A stretch of 64,000 nucleotides of DNA from the NCBI RefSeq assembly GCF_009730915.1, contig NC_052477.1, positions 29,770,420 to 29,834,419 of the forward strand, read 5' to 3'. Below the pieces are notes generated by a model, which did not search any database, was not told the DNA's origin, and saw only the letters and a program-made list of their open reading frames with translations. Shown here piece after piece: positions 45,460 to 58,648 of the stretch (the stretch's first letter is position 1; each line of letters starts with the position of its first letter). Made by a program: the position numbers and the translations under genes. The DNA is from Dioscorea cayenensis subsp. rotundata (lineage: Eukaryota; Streptophyta; Magnoliopsida; Dioscoreales; Dioscoreaceae).

Positions 45460-46007
45460 AATGTGTATTCTAAAACATTATTTTGTCCATGAATGTTTTT
45501 TTTTACAGGCATGTGCAAACAACTACTATTTGTTCATACCGGAACAATAGCCTTGTTGCAACACACTTAATTCTCTCTCAATATAGGGTTTAGAAAAACA
45601 AGGTATTTTTTCATGTGCATATATATATATATATGTAACAAAATTAGGATGATTCAATTGATAAAGGATTATTTCAAACATAAAAAATAATTGATAAATG
45701 AGAACTTCGTTGGGGGAGTAAGTTGAAGATTAACTCGTTTTCAAGTCTGAATTTGTTTGCATACTATTTTTTCTCTCTCATTTATTAATGAGTTTTAATT
45801 AATATTTTCATGATAATTTAAAATTAATTATTATTGTTGTTCCTATCCTCCCATCATCTTGATTTTCAGTTTTTCTAATTCTCTTTTAAATATTTTAAAT
45901 TAATTATTTATTTTAAAATCATTTTGTTTGGTTAAACATTACAAGATAAATAATAATTTTTTTCTCAATATATACATATATTATCCATTTGTCAATGATT
46001 ATCTTTT

Positions 46008-46110
46008 TTTAAGTAATGTGAATAAACCACAGATTTATTGAGAAAAAAAAAAACAGTACAAAGAAGATAACTCTCTCACCAAAGGTGAAGAGGAGTAGAG
46101 AATATAATAA
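46008..46110 (-). mobile_element. Very short LINE-like 3' tail
   Basis: It carries GAATAAACCACAGATTTATTG, the minus-strand tail shared with the insert at 27615. AATGATTATCTTT on the left and AATGAATATCTTT on the right look like an imperfect target duplication. It lies 300 bases upstream of the PHD-GNAT start codon. Confidence 0.5.
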
Positions 46111-46408
46111 AATGAATATCTTTTTAGTAAGGTATATGAGCAAAACTTCACTTTTTTTTATAATTTTTTTGTAAGATTTTTAAAAAAATTATTCTATTAT
46201 GCCTTATGTTTTGGTTTTAATCATGGAATGTTTCTTAGTTTCTAGTATATAAAAAAAAGATAATTATTAAAAAAAAAACCCAAAGAATGGGTTTGGTTCA
46301 TAATTACTCGTAAATCAAATAATAAAAAAAAACTTATTTAAATATTAAACCCTCGTCTAAAACCCTCGTCTCGTCTTCCAAAATTCCTTGGCATGAGAAT
46401 TTTCAGCA

Positions 46409-49400
46409 ATGGCGGATGATATCAAGAGCAAGAAGAGGGAGAGGGCCACCGAACGCAAGCTTCTCGCTGGAGACAATGTTGAGGTAGAGCTTATCGGTTG
46501 AATTTTCATCTTCTTTCTCTCTGTTTGATGTTTCTTGGGTTCTTTCTCTCTTTTTTTTTTTGAAATAAATATTTTATTATTTTGGATTTTGTTTTTGGTT
46601 CTAGGGTTTGATGGACATTATTTGGTGAAGAATAGAGTTTGTTCGTATAATTCATCTCACGAATTGAATTCGAAAACGAATGCTTCTCATTGTTTCAATC
46701 GCAGTTATAGATGCTCTTGTTCAAAAATCAAGCGAATTTTGATTTTTTTTTTCTTTGATCCTTTGTTTCTATTGCTTTAATGTGCTTCTGGTTTAACAGT
46801 TCTTCTTAAAAATATGTTTGGGATTTTTTACTGATGAAGGAATCGATTGTGATATTTTGAAAAATCAAGAGAATTTCAATCTTATTTGCTTCTATTACTT
46901 CAATCTTTTTGGATTTATCAATGCTCTTTTAATATTTATATTTAGGTTTTCTTTTCAGATGAACGAATCAATTGTAATTATGAATGATATTGTTGAAAAT
47001 TCAATAGAATTTGAACATTATTTGCTCTCATTCTTTTCTTATATTGATTCAATGTGCTGTTGGATTGTCAGTGCTCTTTAAAAATTACTGTTAGTTTTTT
47101 TTTTGACAAAAAAGAGATTGATTGTAATCATAAATTTTTTTGTTGAGAAATCAAGAGAATTTTCATCTTATTTGCTCTGCTTTTTTGCTTCTATTGCTTT
47201 AATGTCCTGTGGGTTTGTTGGTGATTCATTTACTTTTCTTAAAAACATATTTTTAGGTCTTTTTCACTGACGAAGGGCTCAATGGTTCTTGGCATGCGGG
47301 TGTAGTTATTGAAGTAGGAAGTAACTCCCGTCTCATTAAATTCACTTATCTCTTGACTGAAAATGAACAGTCTAAGCTTGTTGAGAGGATTTCTGCAACA
47401 GATGCAATAGAGGGTATTTACAATACACCCTCAAGGGAACAGCGTGGCATCATAAGGCCTTTCCCGCCTCCTTGTGTTTTCCCGGGTTCTGTGATCAAAT
47501 TTGGTCTCTGTGTTGATGCTTGGTTGCATGATGCATGGTGGGAAGGAGTACTTTTTGATAAAAATGTAGGCTCTCAAAAGAGAAAGGTTTTCTTCCCTGA
47601 CATAGGTGACCAGTGCATTGTTGCTGTTGATCAACTCAGGGTCACACAAGAGTGGAATGAATACTCTGGGCATTGGAAGCCTCGTGGAGAGTGGGTGTTA
47701 CTTCAGGTGCTTCATGAGATTAAGAAGGAAGGCCCGTTGCCTGTTTCCATCAGGAAGATTTGGTATGACTTAAGATCTGATATTTCTTTTATAGAAAAAA
47801 TTGGATCTTGGACTGCTGGAACTCATTCCGTCTGGTATGGTGTGGTGAATGACTTATACCGGAAACTGCTTTCTGTTGTTGATGGTCAAGCTGTGCCTGA
47901 GATGATCTATCCAGATCAGCTAATGGACACTTTCAATGATTTATGGAAAAAGTCCAGTTGAGTACTTTCTTGGATCAGGTGATAATGTGCCTGCTATTTG
48001 CTCTCCTGATCTGCTTGCAGCTGATGATCACAGTCTGGTTGAACATGCTATTAACAATTTGAGATCTAACGTGGAATGTACCTTGAACAATGATAATGTG
48101 GAAGAGGAGGTAAAGGATTACAAAGATAACTTGAAGCCAAGAATGGGAAAATCATGGCAATCTATGCCAGTTGAAGGGGAGCAGTGCCTTGAAGCAATAA
48201 CTTTATATTCCAAACGTTCAGCAAAGGCCAGGCAACCTTGTTCTGTGTATGAAGATATGAAAGTAAAAATGCGGAAGCATCTTGTATATCTAGGATGGAA
48301 GATAGAATCCAAAAGGGATAGAATACTAAGGTATCGGTACACTTCACCTGATCGCAAGGTTTTCTACTCTCTTACTACAGTTTGCTCTTATTTCACGAAG
48401 GGACACCGAACTCAAAATTCACTGTCAATGAAGAAGCACGAGCTTGAAAGGGAGAAATTGAATGTCACTTCGAAGCAACAGGCTTCCGAAAAAGGAATGG
48501 TAGTGGACATTCCTGAATTTACACCTGGCACTAAAATGGAAGATTTCAATAACCAACTAAATTCTAACTTCTCTGGTTCTGCTTCTTCTAAAGTTGTTAA
48601 ACATGGAGACACTGTTTCTGAACCTTCTACATCAAGGAAACGGGATTTGATTTTTAGTGCCTCTGAGAGCACGGATCAACCTGTACCAGAAGATTTACGA
48701 GGGGCAATACAGGATTATTGCAAATACATGTCTGCTAGTCAGAAAGACAAACAAGTAGGTCCAAATGTAAATGCTAAGCTTCTGCGGTTGAAGGCCAAAA
48801 GATATCTTTCATTTATGGGATGGAAATTTTGGTTTATCTCGAAAAAAACAAAGGAAGAGATGCGTTATGATTCTCCATATGGCAAGACGTATTGTTCTCT
48901 GCACACAGCATGCAACGCATACCTGGAAGAGTCGGCTGAGGGTAGTGCTCCAAGTTCTCGTAACTTAAATAAGAGAAGGAAAACATCCAAGGGTGTTCAC
49001 ACTAGCATGAATTCTGAAAACTCTGTCGAGGTGAATACTCATGAAAGTAGATTTTGCAGTTCAACTGACGCTACAAGTTCAAGTAATTCAGAAATATGTG
49101 GGGCCTCAACATGGTGAAGTGTGTTCAAGAGGGCTCATGAAAAGTGATAGGAGAAAAAAGGAGCCTTCAAATTTGTTACTACCATTGAGACCTTCTCATG
49201 GGAAGCTCCTGAGGCACACTTCTCGTCACTCTGATTTTCAATCCAGAGAAAGAAAACCATCTCACTCTTCTGTCCCAGGAAGTTGGTCCAGTAAAAGGCC
49301 ACAACATGCACCATCATGTCTTGGCAAACGTAATGCTAAAACAGTTTTGTGTTCATTGATAGACAAAAACGTTGTATTACCTAGGGAGAAAGTATCTTAT

Positions 49401-52400
49401 ATTCGCAAAAGAGATGGTCAAGTTTTGATGCAAGGAAGAATAACTCGTGATGGAATAAAGTGTGACTGTTGTCAACAGGTGTTCACACTCACCAAATTTG
49501 AGGCTCATGCAGGTAGTACAAGCCACCGACCAGCTGCTAATATATTCTTAAAAGATCAGAGGTCCTTGTTACAGTGCCAGAAAGATTTGATACATGTTAG
49601 TAATTTCCAAAACTTCCCACATCCACGGTTGAAGATTGATTACTCTCAGAGCCCCAGTGACAGCATATGCTCCATATGTCAAGATGGTGGTATTTTACTG
49701 CTATGTGATCACTGCCCATCAGCTTTCCATCAACACTGCATTGGCTTAGAGGTATCTATGTCCTCTCACCATTCATGTACAATTTTCAAGTGTGCGCTCA
49801 ATATATCTTCCTTTTTTTTTTCTTAAATAATCATCACTGTCTTTAATCTGTGGTAAATATTCTACAGGTGATTTCCCATTTTTATGCTTTTATTTGGGTG
49901 CTTTGCTTGCTTTTAGCTGCAGAAGCTCATGGGATTTCTTCACATGGTTGCTAACAACTCAACTTATTACTTGAAAAAGAAATCCAATCATCATGAAAAG
50001 TTGTATATATCAAGAAATATGGCAATCATGCAGAATTTTATGCAATACTTGATTTTATTTATCTCTGAAGGAATAAACACTGCACAATTGAGTCTGGTAT
50101 AATCAGCATATCTTAGAATTTTATATTTTTATTTGAACTTGGATCACATCTTCAGATTTAATGATGCCAATTATACTTGCTTCACAAATGATATATTGTA
50201 CTGAAGCTTAACTCTGTTGATGCTTATGTCAAATTTACAATGTACTTTCTTCTTAGACTAAATGTTTTTGTAATAAACCTCGTTGGGTATTTTTATTTAT
50301 TTATTTATTTGGCTTGCTGTTTGTACAGGTTATCCCTGAGGGAAATTGGTTTTGCCCATGTTGTAAATGTGGCATTTGTGGCACAAGCGATTTCAATTCT
50401 GACACCAAACAGTTCACTGAGAAAACAATTATTTACTGTGATCAATGCCAGAGAGAATGTATGTTGATCTTTCTGAGTTTCATATTTTATGCTTTGAAAG
50501 CAGAGATGGTTTGTTCTGACATTTCATTTTTCTCATTGTGATAGTTCATGTGGGATGTTTAAGAGAAAGTGGAGTATTTGGGCTAGCAGATTGTCCAACT
50601 GGAGATTGGTTTTGCAGTAAAAAATGCTCAATGGTAGTTAATTACCTTTCATGTTAATTTATCATGGCAGAAAAGCTAGAGAACTTTGATGGTGACCTTA
50701 TATATTCTTACTTACTGTTTGACATGAGTTTTCTCGCATTATACACATTTTAGCATGTAAATCAACTTTTTTTTTGAGGATTTACGTATTGGATAAATAT
50801 TTTGAACAATAAAATTCCGAAGGGAGATGGGTGGCACTCATTGCCTAGGAAGCTAGAGAGGCTTAGAGAAAGAGCATCTATCTAACAGATGCCTATTTTA
50901 TTGGCTGTCGTTTAAAGATTAAGCCATCATTGGTGACGTGTTTTTGGGCATGGCCATGGTTTCTGTATTGGGCCAACCTTCAAAGCCATAATACTTTTGG
51001 TTGCAAAACTATGTAGTTTTTGTTACAAGCAATAATGATGTCTTTAGCTTTATTTTGGCCCTACTAGTTCTGTTCTGTCGGAGATTAAGATATGCCATTG
51101 TTTCATTTTCTGTTCTCTTCACAATGTTAGGCTGTATGTTCCTTGTTCTTGCATTGGAACTTGTCTCTTTTGTATTACTCCCTCCGTTCCTTTTTAGTTG
51201 TCATATTTACCTAATTCACACCGATTAAGAAAAAGTTGGTTAAAATTAGTTGGCTACCTATATTTTATAAAAAAACCATTATTTTCTAAAACTATCCCTA
51301 TTTAAAACCCCACTAATGGAGTATATAATCTAATGTTTAGTTGATTGTGATTTATTGAAAATTGTACAAATACATTAAATTAAATGGTAAATTTGGAAAA
51401 AATTATTTAATGTTGCACAAAATTTCTAATGTGACAAGTAAAAAGGAACAGAGAGGAGGTCCAAAACGAACGGAGGGAGTATATCTCTAAATTTCTTAAT
51501 GGATACTCATTTTCATATTTATGAAGAAAACTTTTGTAAGCATGCTCATCATGTGCTTTTGGTTATATGTCTGATTATTAAGATACTTGTTATAATGATT
51601 CTTCAGGTATTCTTTCACCTCCAAAAATTGCTTGGTAAATCCAATCTGACACCAGTGGAGGGTTTGTCATGGTCTCTTTACAGATCAAGCAGGGAAAATG
51701 GTGGGGATGATATTGAGAGTATAGCTGAATGCCACAGCAAGCTACGTGTTGCGCTTGACATTCTGCATGAATGTTTCGTAGACATTATTGAACCACGCAC
51801 AAAGAGTGATCTTGTTGCTGATCTTCTTTTCAATAGAAAGTGGGTCTATTACACTATTTATTTCTTAAGCTCTTTCTTTCTAGTATGAAATATTGATCTT
51901 GATCCTTGGCGGATGCATTGCACTTTCAAACTATGCTGAGTTTTCCTTCCCAGCCACAGTTGTCTTATGCCTGGTTGATCTATTTATTAGTGGTTAAGGA
52001 TAATATTCCCTTTCATTGTCTACATAATTAGTCTGTTAGAATTCCATTTTAAGCCTTCACTTTGTGATATTTCCTCTAGTGTTTGCTACATTTGGTGCAT
52101 GTTAGCGACAAAAACAAATCTGAAAGTCCAGCGCATGATCTGATTCAATAGTAGTAATTCAATCAGGACATGCATGATGGGATTTCTTGATGAGTATTAC
52201 ATGATCCACGTGAACAGAGATTTTGATCCTTTCCTCCATCTTGCCATGTATTTATCTGTCTACAAATATGTCTGTCTATATCTATATGCATCATATGCAG
52301 GCATATATGTTTCTGTTTTAGTTCTATGTTCCTCTTATTATCACCTCTTTATGCTTCTGTCATGTTTTGTTCTTTGTAGGTCAGATTTGAAGCGATTAAA

Positions 52401-53915
52401 TTTTTGGGGATTTTATACAATAGTCTTGGAGAGGGGAGACGAGCTAATTTCAGTGGCAACATTTAGGTATTATTCTGATTGTGTTTATTACAAAAAAGCT
52501 TTCCAATGAGGTTTGTTTGTCCTATTTTTCTTCTCTTTTGATAACTTTCCTCAATTATTATTAACTTCATTCAATGGGCTCGTGATTCAGAATCTTTGGA
52601 GACAAGGTTGCCGAAATGCCACTTATAGGTACACTTGTTCAATATCGACGTCAGGGAATGTGCCGGCTTCTTGTGAATGAATTGGAGAAGGTAGCATTAC
52701 TATCCAATTTTCTGGGAATTTGAATATAACTGAAATCTGAAAACCTACGCTTCTTCTTCTTATTATTATCTGTCTTGGGAGACATTTGCAACTTTATCCA
52801 GTATCCAGGTTGTGTTTTTAAACTTCCAGATCACTTTCAATACTTCACTTTAGGTTTTCCTCTTTTAAGGACCCTGTCTTCCCTTCTCAAAGCATAAACT
52901 AGTCCTGTTGTATACTGCATTGTTTCCTCAGGAAAGTGCATTTATCTCTTAAAATACACTATCCATTCTCAATAATTTTTCTGAAACAATATACACTTGA
53001 CTGAAAAGTAAATTGTTGCTGTGTTATGGACCATTGACTTTACTGTTTATTTGTATTTTGCCAGTTGCTTTTGTCATTAGGGGTGGAAATGCTGATATTG
53101 CCAGCAGTTTCTCAGCTTCTACAAACATGGACAACCAGATTTGGATTCACCCAGATGACTAGTTTCGACAGATTAAAGCTCTTGGACTACATTTTTTTGA
53201 GTTTTCAAGACACCTGCTTATGCTACAAGCTGTTAGCAGGAAACAAAAACCAACTGACTGATGCTGTTCTTGCAAGTACTGAGGAAACAAATAATAACAG
53301 CAATGCTTACGAGATCATTGAGGTCGAACCGATGAAATGCTTGCCTGTCATGGAAGCTGATACTGTACACTCTGGTTCAGCAACTAATACAGAATCACCG
53401 GGCCAAATTGTGCCTTACGACGCAAATGAGTGAGTATCTTAAGATGCCTATCCATCAATCCGGTGAATTAAACTCTTCTGTTCTTTCTAACAAACTTGCC
53501 TTTTATGCCGAAATTTTCTAGTGGTGTTACTCTGGGTAGTAAAGAAGATATAACTTCAGCAGAGGTATATTTATATTATACTCTTACACTGCCGAATATT
53601 ATCCTTTGCTTGTGCTGATTGTGTGTTTGCATCAACATCTAATTCTTTTTACTTCATGGTGCATTCCCAGGTGAAACTGAAACCGACAACCAACGATGTC
53701 AATGCTCGTTTCGATACCTTAAAATTTTACTACAGGCGGAGAATTTTTGCTGGTTAGAATATCTTTTGCCCAGTCTGAATCCTGATTTTTGTAGTAGATT
53801 TCCGTTTTATATATCAGAGACTAACTTTCATTTTCCTGCAGGGAAAAAAAACACAAATATGAGACAGTTTCAAATAGAATCAATGGATGGAGGTGCAGTG
53901 CAGGGGATAGTTTAA
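46409..53915 (+). CDS. Agenet-Jas/TDBD-PHD-GNAT chromatin protein (IDM1/ROS4-like), copy 1
   Basis: Proteins of this type read histone marks with PHD fingers and carry a GNAT acetyltransferase fold; Arabidopsis IDM1/ROS4 acetylates histone H3 to protect genes from DNA methylation. Proposed exons: 46409-46483, 47257-47956, 48021-49751, 50329-50458, 50545-50633, 51607-51839, 52380-52466, 52591-52690, 53065-53429, 53522-53564, 53671-53752 and 53842-53915, about 1235 residues. In order: Agenet/Tudor-like region ([20 protein letters not shown]), two related blocks with [15 protein letters not shown] and [11 protein letters not shown] (DUF7028-like), a Jas/TPL-binding-like block ([20 protein letters not shown]), a PHD finger (CSICQDGG...CDHCPSAFH), a second Cys-rich finger, and GNAT with [14 protein letters not shown]. 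The 64-base intron 47957-48020 is proposed because copy 2 has an intron at the same place. A GGGG run at 49100-49103 breaks the frame by one base. The nucleus is the expected location. Confidence 0.88.
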
Positions 53916-55407
53916 CAGCTGAGTTTTGTGATGTTCATTGATCAAAACAGTCCCCTTGATAATTTTGTGGTGATGTTTTGCTGGAGCTCCATCAATTTTG
54001 TTCTCTCTCTGGAGATTGCTTCACAATTTTGTGTAAATATACAAAGGTTTTTTTTTACTGTATATCCATATAAATCGTTTTAGTTGCCCAAAGACTTGTC
54101 TAAATAAATTTCCAAATAGGGGGTTTATATGAAAATATTAATAATTGAATTTTGACATGTTTTGTAGAGTTTTAACTCTTTTTGTGAATAATGATATATA
54201 CTTGTTTTGTTTTGTTTTATTTATTTATTTATTTATTTATTATTATTTTTGACTGGGGACAAACCACCATATAATTGTTGGAATTGTAATTAATTGTGCA
54301 TGCCCACATAGCTCAAAATATTTGTTTTTTACCTGCCCGCTCAAAACAACTGATTATTTTAATATGAAATTAATAATTTTCTTTTTAAATTGATCTAAAC
54401 ACCACAATTTATTTTAGAAGATAAATCAATAGACAATACTACTTCTATATAAAGTAAGTCTTGAATATAAAGTTATTTCTTTGTTTTAATAAAATTATAT
54501 CTCTCCATATTTATATAAAAAGAAATAGGAGTAATTAAATAAATAGAAATATAAAATTAGTTTCTTTTTCATCTATTTACAATATTGATCATATGCATAT
54601 TGGTTAAATAAATATACAGTACTAGTACTTGACTGCTTTAGTACTTTCTTCTTCTTTTTTTTTTTAATTTTTTTAATTTTTAATAAATTGTAATTTATCT
54701 ATTTTTATTAAAAAAATAATTATACTCGATCATTCTTGCTCATCCAACAGAAAGAGATATTAGAACCTTTCTACTTAACTTATTTTAATGAAATTTAGTT
54801 TAATTAATAAACTCAATCTGAAATTTAAAAGCTACATCCTTTTTATAATAAAATTATATTTTGTCCTTATTTAATTAAAAAAAGAAATAGGAATAACCAC
54901 ACTTGATCGATCAACATGAAGAGATTTTTGCAACAATCTATTTAACTTATTTTAATCCAAGTTACTTTAATTAATAAACTCAATCCGAATTTAAAGTTAT
55001 ATCTTTATTTTTTTTTAAAAAAAAAGAAATCATATTTGCTCATATCTATAATTTTATATAATAAATAAATAGATATCAGAACCTTCTATTTAACTTATTT
55101 CTAAGTAAATTTAATTTAAATAAAAAAAAAACTCAATCCGATTATGCTTTAATTCGATTAAAATTCAATATAATCCTAAATTTAGTTAATTTTAAAATTT
55201 TTTTAACATATATTGATTAGGACTCAAATCATACATAAAAGAGATAAAATTTTATTTCTATTAGAATTAGGAATTATAATTAGTCTTAATTTAAACCGGG
55301 CTTTTTTCATGCCTCTTTAAATTTTTCTAAGCGCGCGAAAAAGAGTAGTTTCTTGTCACCAAAGCAAAGAAACAGAGTAGTTTCTCTGATCGATCGGCGG
55401 CGAAGCT
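53916..55407. other. AT-rich spacer between the tandem PHD-GNAT genes
   Basis: The first 200 bases are the copy 1 3' untranslated region. The rest is AT-rich, with degenerate repeats of ACTTATTTTAAT...AAACTCAATC(C/T)GAA recurring at about 54780, 54950 and 55100. The copy 2 leader begins near 55330. No gene is seen. Confidence 0.55.
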
Positions 55408-58400
55408 ATGCTACTCCGGCAAGGGTCTCCGGCGATCGTCCTCCCCGAGGTCACCCACAACGTCCAAGCTGAGATGCAGAACATGGATTGGAGTTGCCCC
55501 TCTGAGGTCACAGGTCTGATTGATTCTTTCTCTGTCTCTCTTAATTTCTCTATTTTCTTTCTTTGATTTTGAGCTAGTTTTTGTTTTACCATAATCTTAT
55601 GTTGAATTGGTTTGTGAAAATATCTTCAGAGAATAATCACTTGTTGATTGAACAAGCTAACAATGAAAATCATGGAAATTCATGGTTGGTTGTGGAGTTT
55701 GAAGCTGAAGAGTGCTTAAAGGCGATAACTTTATATTCAAATCGTTTATCAAGAGCTAAGAAGCTTGATTGTGAGTTTGGAGATCTTAAATTGAAAGTAA
55801 AGAAGCATCTTGCATATTTAGGATGGATGATTGAGGTTAAAAGGGATACAACTTCAAAGTTTAGGTACACTTCCCCAGATGGCAAGGTTTTCTATTCTCT
55901 TAATCTAGTTTGCTCTTCTTTGGTGGAGAAAAATCAAATTAGGGAAGCAAAAATCAATTCAGAATCACTGCACTGTAAAAGAAAAAATTCGTCTTTGAAT
56001 GAGCTTGTGGCCGAGGATTTACCTGGGGCTATACGGGATTATTGTGATTATATTGATGTGCTTGAGAAGAAAGGTAGAGAGGAAGTTCTAAATTTGAATG
56101 TTAAGCTTCTGAGATTGAATGCAAAGAAGCATCTTTTGTTTGCGGGTTGGAGCATTGAAATGATTGCCAAGAAAACAAAGGAGGAGTTGAGCTATTTTAA
56201 TCCAAATGGGAAGTCTTATAATTCTCTTCATGTAGCTTGCAAGGCTTACTTGAAAGAGTTACAGGAGAGTAGTGGTCCAAGTTGTCGTCGGGACTTGATT
56301 AAAAGGAGAAAACTTGTAAAGATGAATGTTGAAGATGTAAACTTTGACAAGCCAAGCGGACTTCGAAAGTCATGTAGGAGAAAGTCCTTGTTCCTGAGCC
56401 AAAAGCAGTCGATGCATACTTGTAATAGCTTCCTACATCCACGGTTAAAGTGTGATTGCTCTCAGAGCCCCAGTGATGATACATGCTCCATATGTCGAGA
56501 AGGAGGCACTTTAGTGTTGTGTGATCATTGCCCATCAGCTTTCCATTTGGAATGTATTGGTTTAGAGGTATTTTCTACTGAACCTTAACTCTGTCGAACT
56601 TTATGTGTCTAGTTTACAACTATTTGTCGTAGACTAAAATTTTTCTTTGCTGTTTGTACAGGTTATACCTGATGGAAAATGGTTTTGCCCATGTTGTCGA
56701 TGTGGGATTTGCGGCATGAGTGATTTTAATTCTGATATCAAGCAGTTCACTGAGAGAACAATAATGTTTTGTGACCAATGCGAGAGAGAATGTATGTTTG
56801 TCTATTTTATTTTCCTTTTATGTGTTTTGAAAATAAAGATATCATGTTCTGATGTTTTTCATTTTTTTATTATTGGTATAGTTCATGTTGGGTGCTTGAG
56901 AGAAAGTGGAGTATCTGGGCTAACAAATTGTCCAACTGGAGACTGGCTTTGCAGTGAAAAATGTTCAAAAGTACGTCAAGTGAAACTTTTATCGCTTTTC
57001 CTGTTAGATTTACTATAGTGCTTGTTGCTAAGTTGCTTGCTAATTATGAATAACAATTTTCAGGTTTTCTTTCACCTCCAAAAACTGCTTGGAAAATCCA
57101 ATCAGACATCAGTGAGTGGTATATCATGGGCCTTATTCAGATCAAGCAGTGCAAATGGTGCTGAGGATGTTAACATCAAGTTGCATGATGCACTTGATGT
57201 TCTGCATGAATGTTTTGTGACCATCTTGGAACCAAGAACAAATAGTGATATTTCCTCTGATCTTATTTTCAATAGAAGGTGAGCTTACCTTAACCTACAC
57301 TTTTTCTTTTAAAGTAGAATATTGATCTCAATCATTTGCATGTGCATTGCACTTTAAGAAATATAATGAGATAATTTACTTTCCCTTCTGCAGTTGCTTC
57401 ATTGCATTTTTAGAAGTAAAGAATAGATTTTTCCCCCTAATTATCTGTTTCATTACTCTGTTAGAATCCCATTTTAAGCCTTCAGCTTGTGATATTATGT
57501 CTAGCTTTTAGTCCATTGGTGAGTGTAAGGTTGCAAATAGTACTAAAAGTTAGTAAAAACAAAGTCATGTGTATATATTATATATGTTTTTGGTTCCAGG
57601 TTTCATTCATCCATGATTTATTCTGCTACCTCTTATGAAGGCAAATTTGAATTGAAGCCTTCTTAATTGCATTGACATTTATGTTATATTTTGCGTACTG
57701 CAGGTCAGAATTGAAGAGATTGAACTTTCCGGGATTTTATACATTGGTTTTGCAGAAGAAAGATGAGTTGATTTCTGTTGCCTCATTTAGGTACCCTTCT
57801 GATTCTTTTCTTACCACACTACAAACTATGCTCTCCAATTCTATTTACTTCTCTTCACTAATTTTTGTGCCTCATGATTCAGAATTTTCGGCGACAAGGT
57901 TGCAGAAATGCCCCTTATTGGCACACGAGTTAAATATCGGCAGCAGGGAATGTGCCGGCTTCTTGTGAATGAATTAGAAAAGGTAACTTCACTATCCAAT
58001 TTCATCTTAATTTTTCTTGAATCAGCTTGTAGAAACTCTCATCTATTTATGAAACATTACCAACTTTATCCAACATTCAGCTATGCATATATTAATTTGT
58101 TGCAAATCAAACTTGGTATATTAATTTGGTATACTTATTCTTTATCTGTATTGCTATTTCAGTTGCTCTCATCATTAGGAATCGAAATGCTGATTTTACC
58201 GGCAATTCCTGAGCTTGTACAAACATGGACAACAAGATTTGGATTTACAAAGATGTCTAATTCTGACAGACTAAAGCTCAAGGATTACATGTTCTTGAAT
58301 TTTCTTGGCTCCACAATGTGCTACAAGTTCTTGGCCGGAAATGAAAACCAATTGACCTCAAATGAAACAAATAATGCCGGCAATGCTTCAGTTGAGGTAC

Positions 58401-58648
58401 TATATATCCTTACAATGCTGTACATTCTACTACATTATATGCTTCAAATTTCGTATTTTATGATGTGATTCATAATTCTCTTGTGTTCTATCTCAAATTT
58501 ACAGGTGAAGCCGAGTATCGTCTTTCGGGCTTCTTCGACTAATTTTATTGATGTTTGTCATGAAAATGCCATCAAGTGCTACTTCAGCAGAAAAACAAAG
58601 AGTGAGTTGATGATTCAAATGGATAGAAGTGCAGTGCAGGGCCATTAA
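55408..58648 (+). CDS. PHD-GNAT chromatin protein (IDM1/ROS4-like), short copy 2
   Basis: Nine exons join with no frame break to 680 residues: 55408-55513, 55630-56567, 56662-56791, 56882-56970, 57064-57278, 57704-57790, 57883-57982, 58163-58396 and 58505-58648. The start MLLRQGSPAIVLPEV is a short novel N-terminus. Two DUF7028-like blocks (KKHLAYLGWMIEVKRD and KKHLLFAGWSIEM) lead directly to the PHD finger (CSICREGG...CDHCPSAFH, about residues 320-370), the second Cys-rich finger (WFCPCCRCGICG...FCDQCERE) and the GNAT fold ([18 protein letters not shown], about residue 550). The Agenet region and the Jas/TPL-binding block of copy 1 are missing. Exon borders from the PHD onward match copy 1 in position and phase, so the pair arose by tandem duplication. 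The acetyltransferase part appears complete, so the copies may differ in recruitment rather than catalysis. Confidence 0.9.
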
